From NCBI RefSeq assembly GCF_046614675.1, contig NZ_JBKKJT010000002.1, positions 372,001 through 436,000 on the forward strand: a stretch of 64,000 bases of DNA. Reading direction: 5' to 3'. The stretch is from Chryseobacterium cupriresistens (GTDB lineage: Bacteria > Bacteroidota > Bacteroidia > Flavobacteriales > Weeksellaceae). Numbering within the stretch: position 1 is the first letter of the stretch; each line of letters starts with the position of its first letter. The notes under the pieces were generated by a model. That model was not told the origin of the DNA and searched no databases. It saw nothing but the letters and a program-made list of their open reading frames with translations. Shown one piece after another: positions 16,062 through 25,005 of this stretch. The position numbers and the translations under genes are program-made.

Positions 16062-17495
16062 ATGGGAATCTTTGATTTTTTTAAGAAGAAAAATAACAGT
16101 CAGGAAAATGTAAGTACTCCGGTTCAGGAAATGGAAATGCCGGAAGAAAAAATAGTAGAGGAAGTGGTGGAAGAAGTTGTGGAAACAATACCGGAAATCC
16201 CTTCACAGCCGGTAGAAGAACCAAAAGTAAATGAAGAATATGAAAAAATCAGGGTTTATAATGATTATATCGTGTATTCTATAGCCCTTCAGCTAAGAGG
16301 TGAGTATACACCGCTTTCTGCTTTTGAAAAAGAAAATGGCGGGGTAGAAGGCTTTGCATATATGGTTACTGAAGATGCTTATGCGCTTTCTCCACAACAG
16401 GCGATTGCACAGATGGAAGAAAAGTTTGAAAGTGAGCTTCAGGAAGGGAAGATTAAATCTTATATGATACTATATCATTCTCAGTTTGATCATAACGGTA
16501 ATCACACTCCGGCTATTCAGGAAGGAGAATTCAAGGGAATTTCACTTGCTTATCACTTTGCCGGTGATGAAAAGAAGAAAACAGGATTGCCTTATATTTT
16601 CGAAAACCAGAATATTACGTATAAAGGTTTTGCAGAGTTTTCTCATGAAGAAAATAATGCGATTATGAACCATCAGTTGATTGAGGGACAAAATTATTTC
16701 CAGAATACAGTAGGGATTGCGGCTCCTGAAACCACTAATGAAGCTGGGATAATTATCAGAAAATCCAATGTTCATAATCTTGTGAATACATGGAGTGGCG
16801 TTTTTGGACATCAGAACTTTCAGACTAAAGATTACGGGCAGTATCTTAGCGCAGTTTTAATGCAGTCCACTGTTTCTGATCCGACAGGAGAGGCCAGAAA
16901 TAAAACTGAATTTGAGGATGTAAGATTTAAAACCATTGTTACAGATGAATTGAGTACTATAATTCCGGAAGTAAAAACGGATTATACTCTGGATTTTGAA
17001 ACCAGATCAATCAGAGAATGGGAAAATGCATTGAATTTACAGGCAATTGTAGCAGGACCTGCCAGAGATACTTTTGGTGTTTGGTTTTTTGCAACAGATT
17101 ATGCTGAAAACAGAAATACCTACATGACTCAGCCTCATCTGAAGGTGAATGTCAGCGGAATTGTTTTCATCCTTGATGTTCAAACCAATACTGATTTACC
17201 GGATGGAACCAAAATGAGTGAGGATTTTACTACCTATGCACCAAGTCAGGACCTGCCTAATTATGCATGTTTCGATTTTATTGGTCAGGTAGTAGACTTT
17301 AAAGAAACAGAATTGCTTGAAGATAGAAGTGTTAAAGGATATATTTTGAAGTTGAAATTGATCACGAATGAAGAGAATGAAGATTTCTTCACCATTGATG
17401 CTTTTGTGAACAAAGAGAACATGAGAATGGAAACGCTTACAAAAGGAATGAAAGTGACCGGAGCACTTCAGCTGCAGGGTAAAATTGCTGAATAA
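16062..17495 (+). CDS. Unrecognised cytoplasmic protein with acidic linker
   Basis: I do not recognise this 477-residue protein. It begins MGIFDFFKKKNN, a start seen in many DUF proteins, followed by a Glu/Val/Pro-rich disordered linker (about 15-65, EEVVEEVVETIPEIPS). No signal peptide or membrane segment is visible. The middle is rich in aromatic and acidic residues. The C-terminal part (about 395-475) contains DFIGQVVDFKETELL and GYILKLKLITNEENEDFFTIDAFVNKENM, like a small OB-like or barrel domain. It is monocistronic with its own terminator. A suppressor-of-fused or DUF2185/2314-like immunity protein type is possible, but I cannot show it. Confidence 0.75.
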   Translation: MGIFDFFKKKNNSQENVSTPVQEMEMPEEKIVEEVVEEVVETIPEIPSQPVEEPKVNEEYEKIRVYNDYIVYSIALQLRGEYTPLSAFEKENGGVEGFAYMVTEDAYALSPQQAIAQMEEKFESELQEGKIKSYMILYHSQFDHNGNHTPAIQEGEFKGISLAYHFAGDEKKKTGLPYIFENQNITYKGFAEFSHEENNAIMNHQLIEGQNYFQNTVGIAAPETTNEAGIIIRKSNVHNLVNTWSGVFGHQNFQTKDYGQYLSAVLMQSTVSDPTGEARNKTEFEDVRFKTIVTDELSTIIPEVKTDYTLDFETRSIREWENALNLQAIVAGPARDTFGVWFFATDYAENRNTYMTQPHLKVNVSGIVFILDVQTNTDLPDGTKMSEDFTTYAPSQDLPNYACFDFIGQVVDFKETELLEDRSVKGYILKLKLITNEENEDFFTIDAFVNKENMRMETLTKGMKVTGALQLQGKIAE

Positions 17496-17517
17496 TTTTT
17501 AAAAAATATAAAATCTC

Positions 17518-17551
17518 AAAGAGGTTGTTCTACGGAATGACCTCTTTTTTA
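17518..17551 (+). terminator. Terminator of the unrecognised 477-aa gene
   Basis: AAAGAGGT (17518-17525) pairs with ACCTCTTT (17540-17547), followed by a T-run. Confidence 0.75.
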
Positions 17552-17577
17552 TTTTCTGACCCTTCATTTATTTAAAC

Positions 17578-17710
17578 GCATCGTTGATGGAGCTTTGTGG
17601 TAAATGATGCATTTGCTTAGTAAGAATCAATGAAATTGATTCAGCTCTTTGCTCCCTTAAAAATATTACAGCATACAGATGAAACCTTTGCGTTAGAAAA
17701 ATCTTTACTT
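17578..17710 (+). repeat. Dispersed intergenic repeat B, copy 2
   Basis: About 80% identical by eye to the reverse complement of 10032-10157. The core AATCAATGAAATTGATT (17625-17641) is near-palindromic. It lies between two terminators in a non-coding gap. Confidence 0.75.
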
Positions 17711-17719
17711 TAAAAACAG

Positions 17720-17746
17720 AAAAAGGCAATCCGAAGACTGCCTTTT
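17720..17746 (-). terminator. Terminator of recA
   Basis: AAAAGGCA (17721-17728) pairs with TGCCTTTT (17739-17746). On the minus strand it ends in Us. Confidence 0.75.
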
Positions 17747-17763
17747 CTATATTTTCTGAAAAA

Positions 17764-18765
17764 TTATTTGTTTTTCATTTCTTCCTTAATCTTAGCTTCC
17801 AATTCTTCAGCAAGATCCGGATTATCTCTTAAAACATCTTTTACAGCATCACGTCCCTGACCCAATTTAGTCTCTTCGTAGCTGAACCATGATCCGCTTT
17901 TCTTCACAATTCCCATATCTACAGCGGTATCAAGAATTTCTCCTACTTTAGAAACACCTTCACCATACATGATGTCGAATTCTGCCTGCTTGAATGGAGG
18001 TGCTACTTTGTTTTTCACAATCTTCACTTTCACACGGCTACCGATTGCTTCATCACCTTGTTTGATAGGAGCACTTGCTTTTCTGATATCAATTCTTACA
18101 GAAGCGTAAAACTTCAGTGCATTACCTCCGGTAGTGGTTTCAGGGTTCCCGAACATGACACCGATCTTTTCTCTCAACTGGTTGATGAAAATCACGGTAC
18201 ATTTTGTTCTTGAAATCGTAGCGGTAAGCTTTCTTAATGCCTGAGACATTAATCTTGCATGAAGACCCATTTTGGAATCTCCCATTTCACCTTCGATTTC
18301 TGCTTTTGGAGTAAGAGCTGCCACAGAGTCAATAACAACGATATCAATAGCTCCTGAACGGATCAAATTATCTGCAATTTCTAAAGCCTGCTCACCGTTG
18401 TCCGGCTGAGAAATGATCAGGTTTTCAAGATCAATTCCTAATTTCGCAGCATACGTTCTGTCGAAAGCGTGCTCTGCATCAATGAATGCTGCAATACCAC
18501 CTGCTTTTTGAGCCTCAGCAATAGCGTGAAGGGTCAACGTTGTTTTACCTGAAGATTCAGGACCATATATTTCAATGATTCTTCCTTTTGGATATCCGCC
18601 TATACCTAGGGCAATATCCAAACCTAAAGAACCGGAAGGAATTACTTCTATGGTATTGTCTATAGATTCATCACCTAAAGTCATTACCGTTCCCTTCCCA
18701 TATGTTTTATCTAGCTTGTCAAGCACTAAAGCGAGTGCTTTTTTCTTATCATCAATGTTACTCAT
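17764..18765 (-). CDS. recA: Recombinase RecA
   Basis: The 333-residue protein has the Walker A motif GPESSGKTT, the Walker B segment IDIVVIDSVAAL, and the L1/L2 region with MGLHARLMSQALRKLT and FINQLREKIGVMFGNPETTTGG. It forms filaments on single-stranded DNA, catalyses strand exchange and triggers LexA-type self-cleavage. Length and motifs are normal and no intein is present. It is monocistronic with a terminator 18 bp downstream. Confidence 0.98.
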   Translation of the reverse strand: MSNIDDKKKALALVLDKLDKTYGKGTVMTLGDESIDNTIEVIPSGSLGLDIALGIGGYPKGRIIEIYGPESSGKTTLTLHAIAEAQKAGGIAAFIDAEHAFDRTYAAKLGIDLENLIISQPDNGEQALEIADNLIRSGAIDIVVIDSVAALTPKAEIEGEMGDSKMGLHARLMSQALRKLTATISRTKCTVIFINQLREKIGVMFGNPETTTGGNALKFYASVRIDIRKASAPIKQGDEAIGSRVKVKIVKNKVAPPFKQAEFDIMYGEGVSKVGEILDTAVDMGIVKKSGSWFSYEETKLGQGRDAVKDVLRDNPDLAEELEAKIKEEMKNK

Positions 18766-18960
18766 CTCTATTAAAATAATTTCTCAAAAATACATAATTT
18801 ATAGATCAAAAGCTAATATTATTTGTTTCTGAAAGCTGTTTTAAGAGTTAAAAAATGATAAAATTTTATTACTGATCTCATTCATAACGAAGCAGATGCG
18901 GAATGCTGTATCTAAAGTATTTTTTTTATGCTTATTACTTTATTAAGATGAGTTTTTTTG

Positions 18961-19227
18961 CTGGAAATTGCAAAGGCGCCATTCTTTTAATATAGATTAT
19001 GCTTTAAGGCGCAAGGATTTTATCTCCGATAAAATTGAGTAGTATATGTATTTTTTACCCCACGCTGATTTTGCAGATAACGCAGATATTAATGAAAACC
19101 TGTATCATCGTTGATTGCAAGAATTTTACTTGAAATTATATATTCCGTGCTGAAAATCTTCGATTTTCTTGCGTCCTAAAAAACTTTTGCAATGTCTTGA
19201 AATTTTTGCGCCTTTGCGAGTTCCAAC
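18961..19227. repeat. Dispersed intergenic repeat A, copy 2
   Basis: It starts CTGGAAATTGCAAAGGCGCC and ends TTTGCGCCTTTGCGAGTTCC, an imperfect terminal inversion. Internal blocks include AAGGATTTTATCTCCGATAA, ACGCTGATTTTGCAGATAAC and GCTGAAAATCTTCGATTTTC. It fills most of the 470-bp gap between recA and the next gene; 18766-18960 holds the recA upstream region and nothing else I can support. Confidence 0.8.
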
Positions 19228-19235
19228 AATTGATT

Positions 19236-20420
19236 TTAATGAAAATTTGAATTTTTAGTGATGGCAAGATAATCTTCCAGTACTTTCATCTGATCTTTGT
19301 TTCCTCTTTTTATTCTGGCATTGCGGCTTATAAGGCTGTCATAAATTGTGTTGAAAAGTATTTTCGATTTTGGAAACAGGTTTCTGTAAGGAACTTCCGG
19401 AATTTGTAATCTTTTACACACTTCGTCATCTAAAAGAAACCAGGTACAGCAGATGTGCAGATATCTTAAATTTTTTCTCTGGAACTCAAATTTTAAAATA
19501 GGATTTTCCAATGATTCATCCAAAAGAGAATGAGCCAGAAGAACAGAATCTTTATCCGAAGGGGGCTGAACGGAAGTCCATAAATAAAAATATTCCGTTG
19601 CCTGTTTCTTATCATCAGGAAGAAGCTGTTCCGGAATTCCCAAAAGGTAACCCACGTATTTCCAAAGATGGAAAATTCCCTGTTCTTCTTCAACAGAAAA
19701 ACGATTTCCCAGCTTTTTAAGACTATGAAGGAATACCAGACTAAACCCGATATACGTTGCCATCATGTCCCATGAATTGATAGGCTCTCCCCAATTTTCA
19801 GTGTTCCAGTCTTTATAATGTTTTTTAATGGAAAGCCTTGCGTAAGAATGAATCAAACGGGTTTTTATGGCAAATTCATATCCTTTTGCATGGATTTCCA
19901 ATGCGTTGTACCGGGTAGCATTCACCCAAAAGTCCAATGTTTCAGAAAGGCGTTTCACGGCCCCTTTTTTCAAAGCTTCCGTAACAATTAATGGTTTGTT
20001 GAGGTAGGCGTAGTCATAACCACCAATCAGACAATAATCCCTTAATGAAATTAATGAATCAAGATTGCTTCTCATGCAGAGTTCAGCTCCGCTTTTGAGC
20101 AGGTTATAATCCAGCCAGTCCGGAACTTTTTGAGTTTGGCTGAACATTTTTTTTACACTTTCAGGAACATCATCAGTTTCTGAGGCTCCATTTCTGATGT
20201 AATGTTCAATTTCCCTGGAAGCCTCATGAAATTTTTTAGTGAAATAAACATCTTTTACCACCTCGTCACCGATCTCATCCGTATGATGGAAATAGGGAGC
20301 AAATTTTTCAAATTTTTCAAAACTCACTTCTGCCCCGGAAAATTCTATAAGCTGCTTTCCATTGCCATGTTCCCAAAATTTCCTGAAATGGGGAGCGTCT
20401 TTAAAACGGGGTTGTATCAT
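19236..20420 (-). CDS. MpaB/Lcp-family oxygenase-like protein (DUF2236)
   Basis: The 394-residue, mainly helical protein resembles the MpaB/Lcp catalytic family (formerly DUF2236), which includes latex-clearing protein, a b-type haem oxygenase. Supporting segments are ARYNALEIHAKGYEFAIKTRLIHSYAR and INSWDMMATYIGFSLVFLHSLKKLG, followed by the LWKYVGYLLGIPEQLLP helix. His188-containing TRLIHSYAR is the candidate haem-ligand region. No signal peptide is visible. The substrate is unknown; the real function of most bacterial members is not established. It stands alone next to repeat A. Confidence 0.65.
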   Translation of the reverse strand: MIQPRFKDAPHFRKFWEHGNGKQLIEFSGAEVSFEKFEKFAPYFHHTDEIGDEVVKDVYFTKKFHEASREIEHYIRNGASETDDVPESVKKMFSQTQKVPDWLDYNLLKSGAELCMRSNLDSLISLRDYCLIGGYDYAYLNKPLIVTEALKKGAVKRLSETLDFWVNATRYNALEIHAKGYEFAIKTRLIHSYARLSIKKHYKDWNTENWGEPINSWDMMATYIGFSLVFLHSLKKLGNRFSVEEEQGIFHLWKYVGYLLGIPEQLLPDDKKQATEYFYLWTSVQPPSDKDSVLLAHSLLDESLENPILKFEFQRKNLRYLHICCTWFLLDDEVCKRLQIPEVPYRNLFPKSKILFNTIYDSLISRNARIKRGNKDQMKVLEDYLAITKNSNFH

Positions 20421-20627
20421 GTTTCATTCCTTTATCTATAAAAGTACAAGTTTTATGCTGAAATGTTTTGGTGAGATTTGTCAGGAAGCGGCATCAATTA
20501 AAATTCTTTTTGATTTCGATTTTTTAAGCTTAAAAATTACCCTTTTGGGTTATTTCAGATCATAATAAGCCATTGTAGCTTTATATAAAATTAATAACTA
20601 AAGGATTAATCTAAAAAATATATAATC

Positions 20628-21449
20628 ATGAAAACAAAAATTTTATTATTGTCAGTGTTTTGTTCAGGGTTGGCTTTTGGTCAAGTAACAATTAAAGGAA
20701 ATGATATTATAATAGATGTTGATTCGAATGTAAAATCATTTGAAACAGTTATTGAATATGTTAAGGATAATGCCGGTAAAAATAAATATGATATTATTGC
20801 ACCCAATCCCAAAGGCTATAGTATTTCACTTAAAAAAAATGCTACTATGCAACCTGTATTACAAATTGATAAAGCAGAATCAGAGAAAGAAACTAAGATT
20901 AATAAGGATAAAATCGGAGAGATTACCTTTAAACGTAATACTGAATTGACAATTACAATTACTACTACTGATAAAGATCCCGTAGAAAAAGTTTACAAGA
21001 TAAAAACTCAGACTGATTGGAGGTGGACTACTACATTTGGTGCCAATGCGATTTTTTATACCAATCGTAATCAATTTATTTCACAGACTGACAACGGATT
21101 ACAAAAAGTGACTGAGATTCAGAGTAATAAAACGATGGAACTTATGCCTGCAGTTATGTTTAATTTTATGGATTATCAGAATACTATTTCTTATGGATTT
21201 TCAGGAGGATTGGGAATTAATTTTGAAGAAATTGCTGTTTTTGCAGGACTGTCTTTAGGAATTGGGCAGAATATTATTTTGACAGGAGGTGTTGGTGTTC
21301 ATAAACAGACTCTACCCAATACCAATTATTTTGTAGGGCAAACAATTGATAGTTCCGTAACCAATGATAATTTAAATGAATCGCAATATCGTATTAACCC
21401 TTTTATTGGAATCTCTTTTCGATTAGATAAAAATCCATTTAAAAAATAA
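20628..21449 (+). CDS. Secreted beta-rich protein of unknown function
   Basis: The 273-residue protein has a signal peptide (KILLLSVFCSGLAFGQ). The N-terminal half (about 20-125) is a short-strand domain with IEYVKDNAGKNKYDIIAPN. The C-terminal half (about 130-273) looks like an outer-membrane barrel: WRWTTTFGANAIFYTN, YGFSGGLGINFEEIAVFAGLSLGIG, and ending INPFIGISFRLDKNPFKK. The AT content is higher than in neighbouring genes. I do not recognise the family. It ends in a terminator shared with gapA. Confidence 0.65.
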   Translation: MKTKILLLSVFCSGLAFGQVTIKGNDIIIDVDSNVKSFETVIEYVKDNAGKNKYDIIAPNPKGYSISLKKNATMQPVLQIDKAESEKETKINKDKIGEITFKRNTELTITITTTDKDPVEKVYKIKTQTDWRWTTTFGANAIFYTNRNQFISQTDNGLQKVTEIQSNKTMELMPAVMFNFMDYQNTISYGFSGGLGINFEEIAVFAGLSLGIGQNIILTGGVGVHKQTLPNTNYFVGQTIDSSVTNDNLNESQYRINPFIGISFRLDKNPFKK

Positions 21450-21456
21450 AAACAAA

Positions 21457-21482
21457 AAAACCTTCCCATCGGGAAGGTTTTA
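21457..21482. terminator. Bidirectional terminator between convergent genes
   Basis: AAACCTTCCC (21458-21467) and GGGAAGGTTT (21471-21480) form a 10-bp stem with A- and T-runs on both sides. It can serve the secreted-protein gene and gapA. Confidence 0.85.
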
Positions 21483-21512
21483 TATTACTTATTGCTTATC
21501 GCTCATTATTGA

Positions 21513-22517
21513 TTATAAAGAAGCCGCGTGTACAAGCATATCAACTAACTTGTTAGAGTAACCCATTTCGTTGTCATACCAGGAAACAAGTTTTACGAAG
21601 TTAGGAGAAAGCATGATACCAGCATCTTTGTCGAAGATAGAAGTTCTCTTATCTCCTACGAAGTCCTGAGATACTACTGCATCTTCAGTATATCCTAGGA
21701 TACCTTTCAATTCACCTTCAGAAGCAGCTTTGATTACTGAACAGATTTCTTCATAAGAAGCAGCCTTTTCAATTCTCACTGTTAAATCTACTACAGAAAC
21801 GTCAACAGTTGGTACTCTGAAAGACATACCTGTTAATTTTCCGTTTAGTGAAGGGATTACTTTTCCTACTGCTTTAGCAGCACCAGTAGAAGAAGGGATG
21901 ATGTTATTCAGAGCAGCTCTACCACCTCTCCAGTCTTTCATTGAAGGACCGTCAACCGTTTTCTGAGTAGCTGTTGTAGCGTGTACAGTAGTCATCAAAC
22001 CTTCTACGATTCCAAAGTTATCGTGGATTACTTTAGCTAAAGGAGCTAAACAGTTTGTAGTACAAGAAGCATTTGATAAGATTTTGATATCATCAGTAAG
22101 CTCCTTGTGGTTTACCCCCATTACGAACATTGGAGTGTCATCTTTAGAAGGAGCAGAAAGGATTACTTTTTTAGCACCTGCAGCAAGGTGTTTTGCAGCG
22201 CTGTCTTTATCAAGGAATAAACCGGTAGATTCTACTACGTAATCAGCACCGATTTCGTTCCATTTTAGGTTACTTGGATCTTTTTCAGCAGTTACTCTGA
22301 TTTTTTTCCCGTTTACTACAAGATCATTTCCTTCTACAGAAACTTCACCTGGGAAAATACCATGTACAGAGTCATATTTTAACATGTAAGCCATGTATTC
22401 TGCATTGATTAGGTCATTGATTCCTACAACTTCAATGTTGTCTCTTTCAGTCATTGCTCTGAAAACAAGACGTCCAATTCTACCAAAACCGTTGATACCT
22501 ACTTTAATTGTTGACAT
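21513..22517 (-). CDS. gapA: Glyceraldehyde-3-phosphate dehydrogenase
   Basis: The 334-residue protein has the Rossmann start VGINGFGRIGRLVFRA, the catalytic Cys in SNASCTTNCLAP, and the C-terminal WYDNEMGYSNKLVD. It oxidises glyceraldehyde 3-phosphate to 1,3-bisphosphoglycerate with NAD in glycolysis. It lies 32 bp downstream of pfkA, and the two probably form a glycolytic operon. Confidence 0.97.
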   Translation of the reverse strand: MSTIKVGINGFGRIGRLVFRAMTERDNIEVVGINDLINAEYMAYMLKYDSVHGIFPGEVSVEGNDLVVNGKKIRVTAEKDPSNLKWNEIGADYVVESTGLFLDKDSAAKHLAAGAKKVILSAPSKDDTPMFVMGVNHKELTDDIKILSNASCTTNCLAPLAKVIHDNFGIVEGLMTTVHATTATQKTVDGPSMKDWRGGRAALNNIIPSSTGAAKAVGKVIPSLNGKLTGMSFRVPTVDVSVVDLTVRIEKAASYEEICSVIKAASEGELKGILGYTEDAVVSQDFVGDKRTSIFDKDAGIMLSPNFVKLVSWYDNEMGYSNKLVDMLVHAASL

Positions 22518-22549
22518 AATAGTTTGTTTTTATTAGATTATAAAAATAA

Positions 22550-23536
22550 TTAGATTGCTAAAATTTCTGAAATCAGTAAAAGGTCTTTATTGATTTCATT
22601 ATGTTTTTTAATGGCTTCTTCAATTGGCGTATACGTCAGATCGTTGGAACGCATTCCTGCCATTACATTGGTTTGTCCTTCCATTAATCCGGTTACGGCT
22701 CCATAGCCCAGTCGGCTTGCCAAAACTCTGTCTGCACAGCTTGGAGAACCACCTCTCTGCATATGTCCCAAAATCGCTACACGAATGTCATAATCAGGGA
22801 AGGTCTGTTTGGTTTTTTCTGCAAGTTCATACACATTGGCTAGTTTTTCACCTTCTGCAACCACCACAATGCTTGATGCTTTTCCGGTTTTTTCCGCATC
22901 CCTGAATTTCGTGAAAAGCTCATCAATACTGTCTTTTTTCTCAGGAATTAAAATATCCAGAGCTCCTGTTGCCAATCCACTGTTTAGAGCAATAAAACCC
23001 GCATCACGACCCATTACTTCCACAAAGAAAACCCTGTTGTGGGAAGTTGCCGTGTCACGGATTTTGTCAATGGCATCCATTGCCGTATTCAATGCAGTGT
23101 CGTATCCGATCGTATTATCAGTTCCGAAAATATCGTTGTCGATCGTTCCCGGGATACCGATTACTCTGATTCCGAACTCTTCATTAAAGATTTTGGCACC
23201 GGTAAATGTTCCGTCACCTCCGATACATACCAATCCGTCAATTCCCAGCTTTATACAGTTGTCGTAAGCTTTCTGACGGCCTTCTTTAGTTCTGAACTCA
23301 GCAGATCTGGCAGATTTTAGAATGGTTCCACCCTGGTTGATTATATTTTTTACGGAACGGGCTCCCATTTTCAGGAAATCATTATTGATAAGGCCGTTGT
23401 AACCTTCCCTCACTCCGTAGCATTCGATATTATAGTAATTGGCGGTTCTTACTACCGCTCTTAACGCCGCATTCATACCCGGAGAGTCACCTCCTGAAGT
23501 AAGAACTGCAATTTTTTTTACAGCACTCTCTTTCAT
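22550..23536 (-). CDS. pfkA: ATP-dependent 6-phosphofructokinase
   Basis: The protein has 328 residues from ATG 23536. The ATP site GGDSPGMNAALRAVVR, the substrate site GIPGTIDNDI, and AILGHMQRGGSP are all present, as in bacterial PfkA. It phosphorylates fructose 6-phosphate. Length is standard. It is the first gene of the pair with gapA. An in-frame TTG just before the ATG is not needed. Confidence 0.97.
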   Translation of the reverse strand: MKESAVKKIAVLTSGGDSPGMNAALRAVVRTANYYNIECYGVREGYNGLINNDFLKMGARSVKNIINQGGTILKSARSAEFRTKEGRQKAYDNCIKLGIDGLVCIGGDGTFTGAKIFNEEFGIRVIGIPGTIDNDIFGTDNTIGYDTALNTAMDAIDKIRDTATSHNRVFFVEVMGRDAGFIALNSGLATGALDILIPEKKDSIDELFTKFRDAEKTGKASSIVVVAEGEKLANVYELAEKTKQTFPDYDIRVAILGHMQRGGSPSCADRVLASRLGYGAVTGLMEGQTNVMAGMRSNDLTYTPIEEAIKKHNEINKDLLLISEILAI

Positions 23537-23619
23537 CAAGTAAAAAATTTCGAAAACAAATTTACAAAAACAAGTTCAGATTATCGTAGTAAGTTTCCAA
23601 TAGTTTTGAATATAAATTA

Positions 23620-24498
23620 TTAAAAGCTTCTGAAGTTTGTAGGTTTAAAAAAATATCGTGCAGTTTTGGTCTCCTCAGCATGGATGTCAAGGTCATACCA
23701 GGGCGTAAAATAGGGATTAAACGGATTTGAAAGTACATGAACTGATTGCGCCGGGGTGAATCCTTCACTTAATAAGAATAATCTTTTTCCTTCCTTATTC
23801 CGGCAGACACCGGAAATAAAAACAATGTGTCCGGGACTTCCCGGTGTGATTAAAATATCTCCTGTTTTCAGATCTGAATTTTTATTGACCGGTTTTGTTT
23901 CTTTATTTAATGAAATCGTTCCTGAATAATTAAAAATGACATCCAGATAATTTCTGAAACTTTGATAAGAATCATCAAAAGACGCAGCTCTTCTGAAGTT
24001 GACAGAATTTCCGCTGACAAAAGCTCTCGTTCCGTTTTTATAATCATTCCAGCTGAAAAGATCACCGCTTGTAAAATGAAATTTAATTTCGTTAAATTTT
24101 TTTGCCTTATAAAGATATTCAGCTCTCATTCGGATGACTGCATCAGCACATTGCTGAAGATCCTTATTTCCGGTATCAATATCAAAAACCGCTTCATGAA
24201 GATGCTGGGTAGAAATAGGTGTCCCGTCATATTTTACAATCTGGCTGCCGTAAGGTTTGAGTTTGAAATTCTCAATGAAATGCCCGAAAGAGCCAGGTTT
24301 TTCTTCCATCCACTCATAACCTTCCGGAGGTGAAAATCTTTGCCTGATGGTATTTTTACCTTTATTGATTTTTAAAGCATTTTCAGCAATTAAATGCTCA
24401 TTTTGATCCGGTTCAGGTAATAAACGGTCTGATATTTTTTCTTTTGTACAGCCTATGTAAATGAGAATAACAATGATTCCTGTGATAACTTTTTTCAT
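23620..24498 (-). CDS. DUF4846 lipoprotein
   Basis: From ATG 24498 the protein has 292 residues and a lipobox (ILIYIGCTKE, Cys about 17), so it is a lipoprotein. The body matches DUF4846: RFSPPEGYEW, GSFGHFIENFKLKPYGSQI, QCADAVIRMRAEYLY, and near the end GDILITPGSPGHIVFI, which resembles an NlpC-like or amidase-type surface. Function is unknown; the GSPGH motif hints at a hydrolase but this is not established. An in-frame start 18 nt upstream is less likely because it would weaken the signal peptide. Confidence 0.75.
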   Translation of the reverse strand: MKKVITGIIVILIYIGCTKEKISDRLLPEPDQNEHLIAENALKINKGKNTIRQRFSPPEGYEWMEEKPGSFGHFIENFKLKPYGSQIVKYDGTPISTQHLHEAVFDIDTGNKDLQQCADAVIRMRAEYLYKAKKFNEIKFHFTSGDLFSWNDYKNGTRAFVSGNSVNFRRAASFDDSYQSFRNYLDVIFNYSGTISLNKETKPVNKNSDLKTGDILITPGSPGHIVFISGVCRNKEGKRLFLLSEGFTPAQSVHVLSNPFNPYFTPWYDLDIHAEETKTARYFFKPTNFRSF

Positions 24499-24560
24499 GC
24501 GTTTTAGTGAACACAAATATCATTTTTTTTCACCTATCCGCCAATATCTTATTTGAAAAT

Positions 24561-24911
24561 TTATCGGTTCAACGACTCCTCTTTTCCAGGAATCAACAAT
24601 TTACCCCAATCATTCAGCTGCCAGAGGATCTTCACAAGTTTTTCCCCAAGTTCTGTCAAGGTATATTCAACCCTTGGAGGTAGTTCATTAAAGGATTGTT
24701 TTGTTAAAATGCCATCATCTACCATTTCAGTCAGCTGCTGATTCAAAACCCTGCGGTCCACTTTTGCAATCCCGCGTAAAAACTCACTGGGACGTTTTTT
24801 GCCTTCATTAATCTGCCAGACAATGGGAATTTTCCATTTTCCACTGATAGTATTGACAGCAACTTCCAACGGACATATTTTATTTTCTTCAGCTCTTCCC
24901 TTTGTTTCCAT
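24561..24911 (-). CDS. HxlR-family transcriptional regulator
   Basis: From ATG 24911 the protein has 116 residues. The HxlR winged helix is clear: CPLEVAVNTISGKWKIPIVW, then RPSEFLRGIAKVDRRVLNQQL, then PPRVEYTLTELGEKL. The starting Cys in the CPL motif is the redox- or electrophile-sensing residue in some relatives. Members often regulate divergent oxidoreductases. Here the divergent gene is the AlkC-like gene 94 bp away, so a link to alkylation or electrophile stress is possible but unproven. Confidence 0.85.
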   Translation of the reverse strand: METKGRAEENKICPLEVAVNTISGKWKIPIVWQINEGKKRPSEFLRGIAKVDRRVLNQQLTEMVDDGILTKQSFNELPPRVEYTLTELGEKLVKILWQLNDWGKLLIPGKEESLNR

Positions 24912-25005
24912 AAAATTGACTTTTTTATCCCTATGTGGTAAAAATGTGCGGTATTGTTTTTCTCCGCCCACTTTCAGACTTTTGTAAAGGTAATCATTAA
25001 ATAGT

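Noticed and set aside
22809..23267. Plus-strand 152-codon frame
   Set aside because: Antisense to pfkA; a composition shadow.
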